A DNA stretch of 64,000 nucleotides, taken from Wolinella sp052173415. GTDB taxonomy: Bacteria > Campylobacterota > Campylobacteria > Campylobacterales > Helicobacteraceae. Both the position numbers and the translations under genes were made by a program. This document shows positions 49,539 to 58,838 of the stretch, in pieces; the stretch's first letter is position 1, and each line of letters opens with the position of its first letter. The notes beneath the pieces were generated by a model that was not told the origin of the DNA, did no database searches, and worked only from the letters and a program-made list of their open reading frames with translations. The DNA is taken from assembly GCA_052173415.1 (NCBI GenBank), contig JBQMYQ010000003.1:1-64000 (forward strand), written 5' to 3'.

Positions 49539-50252
49539 TTAGGGCATTCTGAGCCCTAAAAGCAGGGGCGATTCCTTGCAAACTTTCGCGAGGGCTTCAT
49601 CAGTGGATAGCACCATTTTCTCACTCACAAGCTGACAAATAAAATCGGCAATCTCCCTAACACTCGCGACCTCAAAGTCTCCTTTTTGCTCATGAGATCC
49701 GCGCAGGATTCCCACAAATTCGCTCGCCTCATCAAAAACCCCTGCCCCTAAAAATCGCTCTGCGCTCGGGAAATCGACTAATCTTAGAGTTTTCCAGCGT
49801 TGCTCCTTTGGATAGCGATAGGTAGAAGAAGGTGATTGGTGGTGCGCCAAAGCTAGAGTGAGATCCACGCCCCGAGTGCGCATGACAAAGTCGTGAAATG
49901 CGTGTTTTTTGCGCAGCATATTTCCATACGCATCGCCATAGCGCGTCATTTTCAACAGGGCGATTCCCCGATCTTCATCAAGTGCAATCGGATCAGCCTC
50001 GCCAAAAAATATTAGCGGAAGCTCACAGGAATCGACGCTCATCACTTTGATTGTGCGTGCGAAAACCATGGGCTTAGGGCGATGAACCGCATGAAGTGCG
50101 CTCAAAAGATAACCACCCTCAAGCCACATGCCAAAGCCCTGCACCTGCGTGCCATCTTCAAAGCGTGTATCTAGTTTGACAACATTTAATAGGGGCGATT
50201 CCTGCGAGCTTACCCACAAAAATATCAGCATCCATGCCACAATTGCTCGCAT
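49539..50252 (-). CDS. Exported protein resembling a degenerate trypsin-like protease
   Basis: A secreted protein of 237 residues with an N-terminal signal peptide (MRAIVAWMLIFLWVSSQ). The sequence GFGMWLEGGYLLSALHAVHR near residue 50 resembles the strand-histidine region of trypsin-like proteases, and the segment ALDEDRGIALLKM the aspartate region. The serine region appears as FLGAGVFDEASEFVGIL, where GDSGG is replaced by GAGVF, so the catalytic serine seems to be missing. This suggests a non-enzymatic periplasmic protein. It is the gene upstream of gyrA on the same strand. The protease relationship is an inference from pattern only. Confidence 0.6.
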   Translation of the reverse strand: MRAIVAWMLIFLWVSSQESPLLNVVKLDTRFEDGTQVQGFGMWLEGGYLLSALHAVHRPKPMVFARTIKVMSVDSCELPLIFFGEADPIALDEDRGIALLKMTRYGDAYGNMLRKKHAFHDFVMRTRGVDLTLALAHHQSPSSTYRYPKEQRWKTLRLVDFPSAERFLGAGVFDEASEFVGILRGSHEQKGDFEVASVREIADFICQLVSEKMVLSTDEALAKVCKESPLLLGLRMP

Positions 50253-50308
50253 TTTCCTCCTCTTTTTAATACAATTCTAAAAATTTTAGCGCAAAAAAGG
50301 ATTATAGA

Positions 50309-50812
50309 ATGTTTTTTAGCAAAGCAATCAAGGCATTTGATAAAAGTGCAGAGGAGCTAGCCAAACTCCGCTACGCAATCATCAGCACGCAAAAGGGTGA
50401 TATGAAGCTCGCGCTTTTCGCGCAGAGCGCGCCTCAGGCGGTGGCGAATTTTGCCGAACTCGCGCAAAGTGGCTTTTATGATGGGTTAAATTTTCACCGC
50501 GTAATTAAGGGTTTCGTCGCACAAGGTGGCTGCCCCAAGGGCGATGGGACGGGAGATCCCGGATATGCGATTAAGTGCGAGGTGGAAAATAATCCACACA
50601 AGCACCTAAGAGGCGCGCTCTCGATGGCGCATGCGGGGCGCGACACGGGCGGAAGCCAGTTTTTCATCTGCCTTGCACCCCAACCTCATCTTGATGGCGA
50701 ACACACGGTGTTTGGGCAGATTGACCCAAATGATAGCGAGAGCCTAGGGGTGCTAGCTAGCCTCAAGCAGGGGGATAAAATCGTGAAAATTACCATTACG
50801 GAGCAGCTCTAA
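50309..50812 (+). CDS. Peptidyl-prolyl cis-trans isomerase, cyclophilin type
   Basis: A 167-residue cytoplasmic protein, since no signal peptide is visible, that accelerates proline isomerisation. Family signatures are FDGLN-like SGFYDGLNFHRVIKGFVAQG near residue 55, GGCPKGDGTGDPGY, and AHAGRDTGGSQFFICLAPQP near residue 110, with the catalytic Arg in FHRV. It ends QGDKIVKITITEQL. A small unknown gene starts 2 bases after its stop. It resembles the H. pylori PpiA-like protein. Confidence 0.93.
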   Translation: MFFSKAIKAFDKSAEELAKLRYAIISTQKGDMKLALFAQSAPQAVANFAELAQSGFYDGLNFHRVIKGFVAQGGCPKGDGTGDPGYAIKCEVENNPHKHLRGALSMAHAGRDTGGSQFFICLAPQPHLDGEHTVFGQIDPNDSESLGVLASLKQGDKIVKITITEQL

Positions 50813-50814
50813 AG

Positions 50815-51141
50815 ATGGCAACCTCAATCTACCTCCCACAAAATCTCTCAGATGAGCACCTAAGCTCACTCCTTAGCGAAGCAGAGAAGATTAAGGAAAA
50901 TCCAAAGGTTGAGATTCCTAAGCTCATGCAGGCGATTACCGATCTTGCGCTAAACTCGGGCAAACGCGCGCTGGAGCATAAGGAGATCGCTGAGGCATTG
51001 GAGATTTATCTGCACTATCTTTCGCTTGAGAAGCTCCATCGCATGGGAATCGTGAAGGATTATGAGCGCGCGGGTGCGGAGGAGTTTTTTGGCGAGTCAA
51101 AAGAGATTGAAATCACGCTAAATAACCCGCTAAATGGATAA
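50815..51141 (+). CDS. Small acidic helical protein of unknown function
   Basis: A 108-residue soluble protein, rich in Glu, Leu and Lys, mostly helical in appearance (LSEAEKIKENPKVEIPKLMQ, then ALEIYLHYLSLEKLHRMGIV). It may contain a TPR-like or helical bundle region. It starts 2 bases after the cyclophilin stop, so the two are probably co-transcribed. No cysteine or catalytic motif is seen. I do not recognise the family. Its end faces the convergent YhhQ-like gene. Confidence 0.7.
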   Translation: MATSIYLPQNLSDEHLSSLLSEAEKIKENPKVEIPKLMQAITDLALNSGKRALEHKEIAEALEIYLHYLSLEKLHRMGIVKDYERAGAEEFFGESKEIEITLNNPLNG

Positions 51142-51190
51142 ATTCCCAAAACCCGCTACTGTGCCGCGAATTTTAGGAGAGCATGCGAAA

Positions 51191-51772
51191 TTAGCGCCCG
51201 ATTCCCAGTTTCTTTTGTGTCCTGATTGCAAGAACATAGAAAAATGGTGTATCCAAAAGTGCTAGGATAATTTTAATGGAGTAGTCTCCAAGTGCCATGA
51301 ATAGCACCGATTCCCAAGGCATAGTCCATAAAAACGCCACATGAAAAAATATCATCGTATCCATAAACTGCGAAACCATCGTGCTACCATTGTTGCGTAG
51401 CCACCAAAGCGCGGGGAATCGCCCTTTGAGATAATAGAAAATATAGACATCAAGCTGTTGCGCGACAAAAAATGCACTCACAGAAGCACACGCAATACGC
51501 CAGTCCGCGGCAAAAAGCGAGGGGATAAAAGCGAGCAAGATTCCCGTTCGCACGACCTTTAGCACTTCGGCTTTGCTATATTTTTCAGACAAAACATCAA
51601 CGAGCAAAAAGCTAAAAGGATAAGCAATCGCGCCATAAGTGATGTAGTCATTAATCGGATATTGCACCGTGAAATTCGCGAGCACGATGACTGCCGCGAA
51701 GAGAATCGAAGCAAAATAAAAACGTGTGGAATTCAAAAACACTCCTTCTAAGCGATTAAATAAATTTTGCAT
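51191..51772 (-). CDS. VUT/YhhQ-family transporter, probable queuosine precursor permease
   Basis: Membrane protein of 193 residues with about six helices. The pattern IVLANFTVQYPINDYITYGA, then FLLVDVLSEKYSKAEVLKVV and ASVSAFFVAQQLDVYIFYYL, is typical of the family (with D..TE.YG in relatives). The final LRNNGSTMVSQFMDTMIFFH is another signature. E. coli YhhQ imports the queuosine precursors preQ0 and preQ1. Here the substrate is inferred. It stands alone. Confidence 0.88.
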   Translation of the reverse strand: MQNLFNRLEGVFLNSTRFYFASILFAAVIVLANFTVQYPINDYITYGAIAYPFSFLLVDVLSEKYSKAEVLKVVRTGILLAFIPSLFAADWRIACASVSAFFVAQQLDVYIFYYLKGRFPALWWLRNNGSTMVSQFMDTMIFFHVAFLWTMPWESVLFMALGDYSIKIILALLDTPFFYVLAIRTQKKLGIGR

Positions 51773-51853
51773 TATATAAGGCAGTGGCTTTCAATTAAAT
51801 AAGATTGAAAGCAAAGCCCCTTCTCAAGGGTGCGATTCCCGCAGAACGCGGGG

Positions 51854-52375
51854 CTAGTTGATATTAGCGAGCTTAAGCGTGAATTCGACCTCGCCCTTGC
51901 CGATACGAAGCTCCTTAGCAATCGCATCGATACTCCAACCATCACGAAACATGCTCAAAATGCGCGACTCATCGACGCTATTAGGGCTCGTGGGGAAATA
52001 GCCCATCTCTTTAATCCGCTCCTCAAGCATGACGAGCTTCTCATCGGTGCGCTCCTTATTCTCAAGCCACAACGCCTCGGATTTCTCCAAGCTTTGGTAG
52101 ATTCCCGCAACGGCGTTATTGACCACCTCGCGCACCTCCTGATGAAGTGAATGTGAAAGTGCCGAGCTGGATTCCTCGCTTTGTGCCTCCTCCTCTTTGA
52201 GCTTTTTTTGAAGCTTGTAGAGCTGCTTATTGAGCTCCTCGATGGACTTTTCAAAGTGCCTCAAACGCTTGCCTATCTCCACATCTTTTACATAGAGGTA
52301 AAAGAGCAGGAGAGCGAGAAACAGCGCACCTCCGGCAATCGCAATCCACAGCGGATTCCCCTCCAAAACAGCCAT
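51854..52375 (-). CDS. Membrane-anchored coiled-coil protein with C-terminal HTH-like segment
   Basis: A 173-residue protein: one N-terminal membrane helix (WIAIAGGALFLALLLFYLYV), a coiled coil of about 50 residues rich in Lys and Glu (residues 30-75), and a C-terminal stretch ILSMFRDGWSIDAIAKELRI that looks like a helix-turn-helix of the resolvase or sigma-4 type. The layout resembles SwrB-like proteins of Gram-positive bacteria (DUF6115), but that link is only by pattern. It overlaps the upstream gene by one base and is last in the bamA-to-mqnP run. Confidence 0.6.
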   Translation of the reverse strand: MAVLEGNPLWIAIAGGALFLALLLFYLYVKDVEIGKRLRHFEKSIEELNKQLYKLQKKLKEEEAQSEESSSALSHSLHQEVREVVNNAVAGIYQSLEKSEALWLENKERTDEKLVMLEERIKEMGYFPTSPNSVDESRILSMFRDGWSIDAIAKELRIGKGEVEFTLKLANIN

Positions 52376-52881
52376 CACACTTCCCCCTTTGCTTCTCGAA
52401 TAAATGCACGCTCGCGCGAGACAATATAGCTATCCCAATCGCGCCGATCTTTGTCGTGGATTCTCTGCACATGCGCCTGTTTATCGGAATCCGCACTAAT
52501 AAAAAGCGCGACGATTCTCTGCGGAAACACGGGCAAATTAATGCGCGCATAATAGAGCTCGCCCGCTTTAAAGCACGATTCCTCCATTAAAAGCCCCTCA
52601 TGCCCCATAGAGTGGAGTGCCCCTTTTTGCGCGAGTGCAAGGTATTCGCGCGCCTCATTTTGCAATAATCGTGTCAGTGTATCTACTTTCTGATGTAGGG
52701 CGATAAGCAGCTCAATGGTGAGCTCATCGCTATATTTTGTCTCGCCCCTAGCCTTTGCAAGCTTGATATATTGCCCCAGTGGGTCATCTTCTAGATCTGA
52801 AAGGAGCAAAAACTCACGCTCAAACTCCGCCCCTCGCGTGCCTACCTCTTCCCACTCAAGCACTAGTGGGACTTTCACCAT
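52375..52881 (-). CDS. Uncharacterised cytoplasmic protein, possibly PilZ-like
   Basis: A protein of about 168 residues with no signal peptide or membrane helix. The first 100 residues are acidic and helical; the last 60 contain ARINLPVFPQRIVALFISAD, then QAHVQRIHDKDRRDWDSYIV and SRERAFIREAKGE, which looks like the barrel end of a PilZ-type domain (YI..RER). No RxxxR and DxSxxG c-di-GMP motifs are clear, so binding is uncertain. The start chosen is ATG; a GTG five codons earlier is possible. The gene overlaps mqnP slightly or abuts it, and the next gene by one base. Confidence 0.55.
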   Translation of the reverse strand: MVKVPLVLEWEEVGTRGAEFEREFLLLSDLEDDPLGQYIKLAKARGETKYSDELTIELLIALHQKVDTLTRLLQNEAREYLALAQKGALHSMGHEGLLMEESCFKAGELYYARINLPVFPQRIVALFISADSDKQAHVQRIHDKDRRDWDSYIVSRERAFIREAKGEV

Positions 52882-52892
52882 TCTGCCAAAAT

Positions 52893-53750
52893 TCACAGCA
52901 CTGCGTCCATAACACAAAAAAGTAGAAACAAAATCCCCAAATAGCCATTAACAGTAAAAAACGCCCTAGGGATATTCTCAAAATCTCGGCTCACCAAATA
53001 GTGCTCATAAAAAAGCATGACTGCACAACATGCCCACGCCCACAACATGAGGATTCCCACGGGGGCGGCATGGACAAATAAGAGCCAAAAAACAAGCGTA
53101 ATGAGATGGAATCCGCGAGCAATCCAAATCGCGCGCGATTCCCCAAAATAGACAGGAATCGAGTGCAATCCCGCTGCTTTGTCAAACTCCCTATCCTGCA
53201 AAGAATAGAGCACATCAAAGCCCGCCACCCAAAAAAGCACGCCTAAAGAGAGGAAAACACTCCACAGGGGCACGCTCGCCTTGATTGCGATGATTCCCGC
53301 AATCGGAGCGAGCGCAAGCGAAACGCCTAAAAGCAGATGTGCTAAAAACGAGAATCGCTTCATCACCGAATAGAGCGCAAGAATGAGCAAAATAGGCAAG
53401 GAGAGCGCAAACGCAAGGTGATTAATCCAAAATGCACTAAACACAAAAAGCACACCATTAAGGAGAATAAAGGCGGTCATCTCGCGCACACTCACGCGCC
53501 CATCGACACTCGGACGGGTGCGGGTGCGGGGATTTTTCGCGTCAATATCGCGATCCACAAGGCGATTAAACGCCATAGCAAAGTTACGCGCGCTCACAGC
53601 GCATAAAAGCCCGAGAAATAGGAGCTTCCAGCCAAACCACCCGCCCGCGCCCACAATCATTGCAATCAAAATAAACGGAAGTGCGAACACAGTATGCTGA
53701 AACATCACAAGCTCGTTGAAATGGCGCAATCGCTCAAGTAGGAAATTCAT
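52893..53750 (-). CDS. mqnP: Menaquinone biosynthesis prenyltransferase (UbiA family, MqnP-like)
   Basis: Integral membrane prenyltransferase that attaches the isoprenoid tail to the quinone ring. It has 285 residues and about eight helices. The aspartate-rich motifs are MAFNRLVDRDIDAKNPRTRT (near residue 65) and DVLYSLQDREFDKAAGLHSI (near residue 185), both metal-binding. With mqnC about 7 kb away and no menA or ubi genes seen, it fits the futalosine route to menaquinone used by Helicobacter and Campylobacter. It follows the DUF502 gene after one base. Confidence 0.88.
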   Translation of the reverse strand: MNFLLERLRHFNELVMFQHTVFALPFILIAMIVGAGGWFGWKLLFLGLLCAVSARNFAMAFNRLVDRDIDAKNPRTRTRPSVDGRVSVREMTAFILLNGVLFVFSAFWINHLAFALSLPILLILALYSVMKRFSFLAHLLLGVSLALAPIAGIIAIKASVPLWSVFLSLGVLFWVAGFDVLYSLQDREFDKAAGLHSIPVYFGESRAIWIARGFHLITLVFWLLFVHAAPVGILMLWAWACCAVMLFYEHYLVSRDFENIPRAFFTVNGYLGILFLLFCVMDAVL

Positions 53751-53751
53751 A

Positions 53752-54300
53752 TCATTTCACTCCGAGCGATATGATTTTTTTCATCCCTTCAGAAATGCCT
53801 ATATCAGAGACTTCGATGTCCTCTTTTTTGACTTTAAAAAGCAATCCGCTCGTGGGATTAGGCGTGGTGGGGACAAAAATCCAGTAATCTTCCGCCTCCT
53901 CTTTGGTGATGAACCCGAGCACTTTTGTATTACCAAAACGAATATAAGCCACACCCAAATAGCTTCCTTTGCCGCCCCCGGAAAAGATTTTGATTAGATC
54001 CTTAACTGTCGTGTAAATACCCTTCACAACAGGAATACGCTCGATCACAAGCTCGGTAAATTTTAGGAGCAAAAGCTCTCGATTCTTCTCGACTAAATAA
54101 CCGACATAAAAAAGCAAACTAAGCGAACAAATAACAATAAAAAGCGTGGCGATTAGGTTGTTGTCCGTAATCCCAAAAAGATAGAAAAAGATCCCCGCAA
54201 GCAACCTGTAAAGAAACGAGAAAAGCCAGATAAGAATCATAAACGGAAGCAGCGTCAAAAGCCCTTTGCTAATCCGACGAAAAATCTCCTCCACGCGCAC
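53752..54300 (-). CDS. DUF502-family membrane protein
   Basis: A 182-residue inner-membrane protein with two helices (LTLLPFMILIWLFSFLYRLL and LIATLFIVICSLSLLFYVGY), then a conserved domain with VIERIPVVKGIYTTVKDLIK and FGNTKVLGFITKEE. This is the DUF502 pattern, from residue 85 on. The family function is not known. The gene lies 30 bases after comEC and one base before mqnP. Confidence 0.88.
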   Translation of the reverse strand: MRVEEIFRRISKGLLTLLPFMILIWLFSFLYRLLAGIFFYLFGITDNNLIATLFIVICSLSLLFYVGYLVEKNRELLLLKFTELVIERIPVVKGIYTTVKDLIKIFSGGGKGSYLGVAYIRFGNTKVLGFITKEEAEDYWIFVPTTPNPTSGLLFKVKKEDIEVSDIGISEGMKKIISLGVK

Positions 54301-54330
54301 TCCTTTTTTTTCTTACATTTTATCTAAACA

Positions 54331-55623
54331 TTATAAAAATAGATAAACTCCGCTTAGAAAAAAGAGCAACGACCACGCTCCCAAAAGCCAATATGCACGG
54401 GCATAACGCATCGACAAAAGCGCGAGCACAAAATAGGGAATCGCCCAAAAATAGGAGGCGTTTAGCTTCACGCTTTGATATTCGCCCAAGATTCCCGCCA
54501 AAATGTAAGAATCGCCCAAAAATCCCAGCCCCAAAAGGTGTAAAACAAGGCTGAGCGGGTAAAAAAGCGTAAAAAGCATCGTGAGAAATGGCGAAAACAG
54601 CTGCTCTAGGGCAAACGTGTCAAAAAACAGATGTGCGGGAATGAGCATGTAAAAATAAAGAGCGATATTGAGCGCAAAAAAGTTGGGAATCGCCCTCCAA
54701 TGCCACGTGTGGTGAATGTGAAGGAAGATTAAAAACACTCCCATCATGGAGAGGAAAAATCCTATAGAAAAAACAAGGCGCGGGAAGAGCGCGATAAGGG
54801 CGATTCCCACAAAGGCAAGCGAGCTAAAAGAGAGAATCCTAACGCCCCGATGAAGCAGAAAATAACCCCAAAGTGCCATAGCAAATGCACGCAAAAATGA
54901 GGGCGATTCCCCCAAAATCACGAGGTATCCCGCTAGGACAAGAAGCACGATTGCGCCAAGGTCAAAATAGGCGTTGCGATAGGGGAAAAAGCGACGATGA
55001 AACGCCCGATAGATGGGATAGAAAATCCCCCACAACACAAGCGAAAGCACGCCAAGATGAAAGCCGCTAATAGCGAGCAGATGGGAGATTCCCAGCTTTG
55101 CAGCTCCATCGCGCAGGGGTTTTGCAAGCGAATCGGCCAAAAACAGCGTGCGATAAAAGCTCCCAGCAAGCGCACAATTATGCTGCGCGTCGATAAGATT
55201 TCTAATATGCATACGTCTATCGCGCTCTTTTAGAAGAATCATATCCGTCGCATAAGCGTAAAATCCGCCTTTTAAGTAGCGATAAAAGGTGAGCTTTGAG
55301 GTGTCGATTCTCGCAAGAAGCGTGCGAAAAAGCAAATCGCGCAGGGGCTCTCTGCTCGTGGTGTAAAAGCTCACTCCCCGCGCGGTTTTTAGCTTTAGCA
55401 CCGTGCGCACTCCGTGCTCATCACTTTTGGGGTATTGCAGCACTACCTCAGCGCGGATTCTCGCCTTGTTTTCCTGTCTTAGCGCAAGAAAATCGCGATA
55501 CTCCAAAAACAGTGTGAAACTTCCCACACAAAGCGCGAGCAAAAGCACGATCGCCCACTCTTTACTCAAGGCTAGAAGCTCCGCCTCAAACGTGGGGGAT
55601 TTCGATTTTCCCTTCATGAACAT
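54331..55623 (-). CDS. comEC: ComEC/Rec2-family DNA-uptake channel protein
   Basis: Inner-membrane channel for single-stranded DNA during natural transformation. The protein has 430 residues, shorter than ComEC of Bacillus (about 776), as in H. pylori. The competence core is present: GAAKLGISHLLAISGFHLGV near residue 180, then GESPSFLRAFAMALWGYFLL, and LNASYFWAIPYFVLALLS near the C-terminus. The C-terminal metallo-hydrolase domain is missing. The ATG follows AGGGAG and lies inside dnaB (overlap 38 bases). Order dnaB-comEC-(DUF502)-mqnP is similar to H. pylori. Confidence 0.88.
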   Translation of the reverse strand: MFMKGKSKSPTFEAELLALSKEWAIVLLLALCVGSFTLFLEYRDFLALRQENKARIRAEVVLQYPKSDEHGVRTVLKLKTARGVSFYTTSREPLRDLLFRTLLARIDTSKLTFYRYLKGGFYAYATDMILLKERDRRMHIRNLIDAQHNCALAGSFYRTLFLADSLAKPLRDGAAKLGISHLLAISGFHLGVLSLVLWGIFYPIYRAFHRRFFPYRNAYFDLGAIVLLVLAGYLVILGESPSFLRAFAMALWGYFLLHRGVRILSFSSLAFVGIALIALFPRLVFSIGFFLSMMGVFLIFLHIHHTWHWRAIPNFFALNIALYFYMLIPAHLFFDTFALEQLFSPFLTMLFTLFYPLSLVLHLLGLGFLGDSYILAGILGEYQSVKLNASYFWAIPYFVLALLSMRYARAYWLLGAWSLLFFLSGVYLFL

Positions 55624-57001
55624 TTGACGCTCCCTGTTGATAGACGATCTCTAGCTCGCCATCATCGACAAAGCGCGTGCAGTGTTTATGAAACATTAGC
55701 TTCACTGTGCCAATAGGTCCGTTGCGCTGCTTGCCGATGATAATCTCCGCCTCCTCCTCATTTTTATTCACATAATTCGCGCGATACTCTTTCCCCTCCT
55801 TGCGTGCCTGCTCCTCCTTCTCTTTCTCATCTTTCATCTTATAAACCGCGTCGCGATAGACAAAGAGGATAATATCCGCGTCCTGCTCGATTGCACCCGA
55901 TTCCCGCAAATCAGAGAGCATAGGGCGGCGATCGCTACGCGATTCCAGACTTCGGTTGAGCTGAGAGAGCGCGATAATAGGGATTTTGAGCTCGCGCGCG
56001 AGCATTTTTAGCCCGCGACTAATCTCACTCACTTCAAGGTGGCGATCACGTCCATTAGTTCCGCTCATGAGCTGAAGATAGTCAATGACCGCCATTTCCA
56101 CCTCAGGATGGCGCATTTTGAGTTTGCGAAGTTTGGAGCGGAGCTGATTGATCCCAAGCATACTATTATCATCAATAAATAGCGACTTACGCGCTATTTC
56201 ATCGCTCGCATGGGTAAGGCGCTCCCACTCCTCATCGTTTAGATTCCCCACGCGGATATTTTGCAATGCGATGGAGGTTTTAGCAGAGAGCATTCGGAGC
56301 ATGAGCTGCTCTGCGGGCATCTCAAGCGAGAAAATCGCCACGCCTTTGCCACTTTCAAGAGCCTTTTGCGCCATATTGAGAACGAGCGTAGTTTTCCCCA
56401 TTGAGGGGCGCGCCGCCACGATGACAAGATCACCTCGCCCAAACCCCGTCGTCATTTTATTAAGCTCCCTAAAGCCCGTATCCACACCCACGAGGATCTT
56501 ATTGCCTCGCGCTTTCATCTCCTTGATGTGCTCAATCGTAGCGGCGGTAATCTCGGGCGCACCCTTAAACTCATCGCCCTCTTGATTTTGAGAAATCTTA
56601 TAAAGCTCGCTCTCCAAATGATCGAGAATCTCATTGGCACTGCGCTCCTCTTGCTGGCTGTATTCGCGCATGGTGTTGGCTAGTCTGTGGAGGTCGCGCT
56701 TGATGGAGCGATTCTTAATCTCCTCGACATAGGCTTCGATATTTGCGATGGGATTTGTGCCTAAAATATACAAAAGCTCCTCATCAAGGGGCTGGGCGGG
56801 ATTTGACATCTTGCGGATAAACTCCTCATCAAGGGGCAACTCAAGACGATGAAGCTCCAAAAGTATCTCAAAAATCTGACGATACACGGGGTAGGAGAAG
56901 TCCTTTGGCTCGAGCTTCGCGCTAATCTCCTCAAAACGGCTCGGATCAAAGAGAATCGAGCTAAGCGTCGCGCGCTCAATCTGTATTCCGTAATCTTCCA
57001 T
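55586..57001 (-). CDS. dnaB: Replicative DNA helicase DnaB
   Basis: Hexameric helicase at the replication fork. It has 471 residues. The N-terminal domain begins QIERATLSSILFDPSRF, and the RecA-type domain has Walker A LVIVAARPSMGKTTLVLNMA near residue 195, EMAVIDYLQLMSG, and GLKMLARELKIPIIALSQLN. The R..D..LRESG.IEQDADI pattern follows as DLRESGAIEQDADIILFVYR. The end overlaps comEC by 38 bases; recG lies 2 bases upstream of its start. Confidence 0.97.
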   Translation of the reverse strand: MEDYGIQIERATLSSILFDPSRFEEISAKLEPKDFSYPVYRQIFEILLELHRLELPLDEEFIRKMSNPAQPLDEELLYILGTNPIANIEAYVEEIKNRSIKRDLHRLANTMREYSQQEERSANEILDHLESELYKISQNQEGDEFKGAPEITAATIEHIKEMKARGNKILVGVDTGFRELNKMTTGFGRGDLVIVAARPSMGKTTLVLNMAQKALESGKGVAIFSLEMPAEQLMLRMLSAKTSIALQNIRVGNLNDEEWERLTHASDEIARKSLFIDDNSMLGINQLRSKLRKLKMRHPEVEMAVIDYLQLMSGTNGRDRHLEVSEISRGLKMLARELKIPIIALSQLNRSLESRSDRRPMLSDLRESGAIEQDADIILFVYRDAVYKMKDEKEKEEQARKEGKEYRANYVNKNEEEAEIIIGKQRNGPIGTVKLMFHKHCTRFVDDGELEIVYQQGASNVHEGKIEIPHV

Positions 57002-57003
57002 GA

Positions 57004-58836
57004 CTATGCTCCTTCCAGTATAGCTTTAGCTTTTTTAAAGATTGTCTCATCGCTGCTTGGGTCAAAATGCACAAAATTCGCACCACTCTGACGTTCTCCG
57101 CCGAGCAGATCGCCGCTTTGACGATACTTTAAATCTAGCTCAGCGATTTTAAACCCGCTCAGTGTCTCGCTAAACTCGTGTAATCGTGTCATCTCTGGGT
57201 GGTGCGTGTATAAGAAGCAATACCCCTTAAGACCCGTGCGGCTCACCCGCCCGCGTAGCTGGTGAAGCGTGGCGAGCCCCAGCCTCTCAGGCGCGACAAT
57301 CACAATCGTGCTCAGGCGCGGGAGGGAGATTCCCACTTCAACCACCGTCGTCGCAAGGAGAATCTCACCGCGCTCCCTAAACTCCCGAAGAATCGCCTCT
57401 TTCTCCTTATCTTTGCCGTGTGTAACATAAACGCGCTCAAAATTCTTACGCCAAAAGCTCTCACCCTCTTTAAGCGAAAGATAGTCCAAATGTTCGCTCT
57501 CCTCGACCAAGGGATAGATGATTGCCGCCTGATTCCCCTTGCTAATCTCCTCTTTTAAATGTGCTAAAAGCGAAGCAAACTCACCCTTACTCACGATACG
57601 CGTCGTAATATCCTTTGGAAAAGGAAGGTCGTGAATGAAACTAAAATCAAGCAAGCTTGATTCAATCATCGCTAGCGTCCTAGGAATCGGCGTCGCAGAG
57701 AATTGCAACACATGTGCGCGCGCCTTTTTCGCCCCCGTGCCCGAGAGCGCGCGCTCTAGGGTGCTCCTCTGAGCCGTGCCAAAGCGATGTTGCTCATCAA
57801 TCATCACCAACGCCGCCTCGCCCAAATCACGATAAAGCAGCGCGTGCGTGCCAATGAGCAGATGAGCCTCACGCGCGATTTCATGCTCCTTTTTTGAGGA
57901 ATCGTGTGTAAGAAGGGCGAGGCGCATACTCTGCGGGAGGTATTTTTTCGCCTCATCATAGAGCTGCTCGGCTAGAAGCGTCGTAGGCGACATGAGCACG
58001 CTTCTGTGCGGATACGCCATGAAAGCACTCGCCAAAATCACCATCGTCTTGCCACAGCCCACATCACCCATAATCACGCGACGAGCGGCCTTTTTGGAGG
58101 CAAAATCCTCATAAATTGCCCTAATCGCCTCGCTTTGCCCTTTGGTGAGCGCAAAAGGGAGCGAAGCGATGAACTCATCGGGGCGATTCCCTAGCCTGTG
58201 GAGTGCCTCAAAGGTGTGGCGTTTAGTTTTTAGGTGCAAAAGATAGCGAAAAATCTCAATAAATTTTAACGCCTCTTTGGCACGCTCAGGGAATCCGCTC
58301 TTTTTAAAGTGCGTAAAAAATTCATCATTTGGGTGGAAAATCGCACAAATCTCGCGCGCCTCCGTGCCGGGAATCCCAAGCTCACGCAGCGATTCCTCGT
58401 TAATGAGGCGTTGTGTAAGCTCCACAATCGTGGCATTTTTTAGCACTTTGCTCCCAAAACGCGGCGTGATTAGTCCGATTTGTGAGAGCTTTTGAGGTTG
58501 AATTAATAGCGTCTTACCCGCTGTTTGCTCCACTTTTGCATGCACAAAAAAGCTCTCTTGTGGCGCAAAAATCGCGTAATGATATTTGGAAGGGTTAAAA
58601 ATCCTAAGCTCCGCCTCGATACCGAACTTCGGTAAAAACGCTCGAGTGTGGGCAAATCGCACGCGTTTCCCGCGATGAATGATGCAGGGCTGCAATATCT
58701 CAACCTCCACCACCGCCTCCGCACCGTGCTCTAAATGGCTGCTGGGGCGGGAATCCTCATACCCTTTTGGGATACAGAGCGTCAAATCAAGAAGATCTTT
58801 GCAACCAAGTTTTTTAAGCTTAGAGAGATCGTCCAT
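57004..58836 (-). CDS. recG: ATP-dependent DNA helicase RecG
   Basis: Remodels stalled forks and Holliday junctions. It has 610 residues, shorter than E. coli RecG (693) but similar to the Helicobacter protein. The helicase motifs are GDVGCGKTMVILASAFMAYP (Walker A), LVMIDEQHRFGTAQRST (DEQH box), ILQFSATPIPRTLAMIESSL, and the C-terminal VVEVGISLPRLSTIVIVAPE and QLRGRVSRTGLKGYCFLYTH. The ATG lies two bases after the M16 gene stop. dnaB starts two bases after its end. Confidence 0.95.
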   Translation of the reverse strand: MDDLSKLKKLGCKDLLDLTLCIPKGYEDSRPSSHLEHGAEAVVEVEILQPCIIHRGKRVRFAHTRAFLPKFGIEAELRIFNPSKYHYAIFAPQESFFVHAKVEQTAGKTLLIQPQKLSQIGLITPRFGSKVLKNATIVELTQRLINEESLRELGIPGTEAREICAIFHPNDEFFTHFKKSGFPERAKEALKFIEIFRYLLHLKTKRHTFEALHRLGNRPDEFIASLPFALTKGQSEAIRAIYEDFASKKAARRVIMGDVGCGKTMVILASAFMAYPHRSVLMSPTTLLAEQLYDEAKKYLPQSMRLALLTHDSSKKEHEIAREAHLLIGTHALLYRDLGEAALVMIDEQHRFGTAQRSTLERALSGTGAKKARAHVLQFSATPIPRTLAMIESSLLDFSFIHDLPFPKDITTRIVSKGEFASLLAHLKEEISKGNQAAIIYPLVEESEHLDYLSLKEGESFWRKNFERVYVTHGKDKEKEAILREFRERGEILLATTVVEVGISLPRLSTIVIVAPERLGLATLHQLRGRVSRTGLKGYCFLYTHHPEMTRLHEFSETLSGFKIAELDLKYRQSGDLLGGERQSGANFVHFDPSSDETIFKKAKAILEGA

Positions 58837-58838
58837 CT

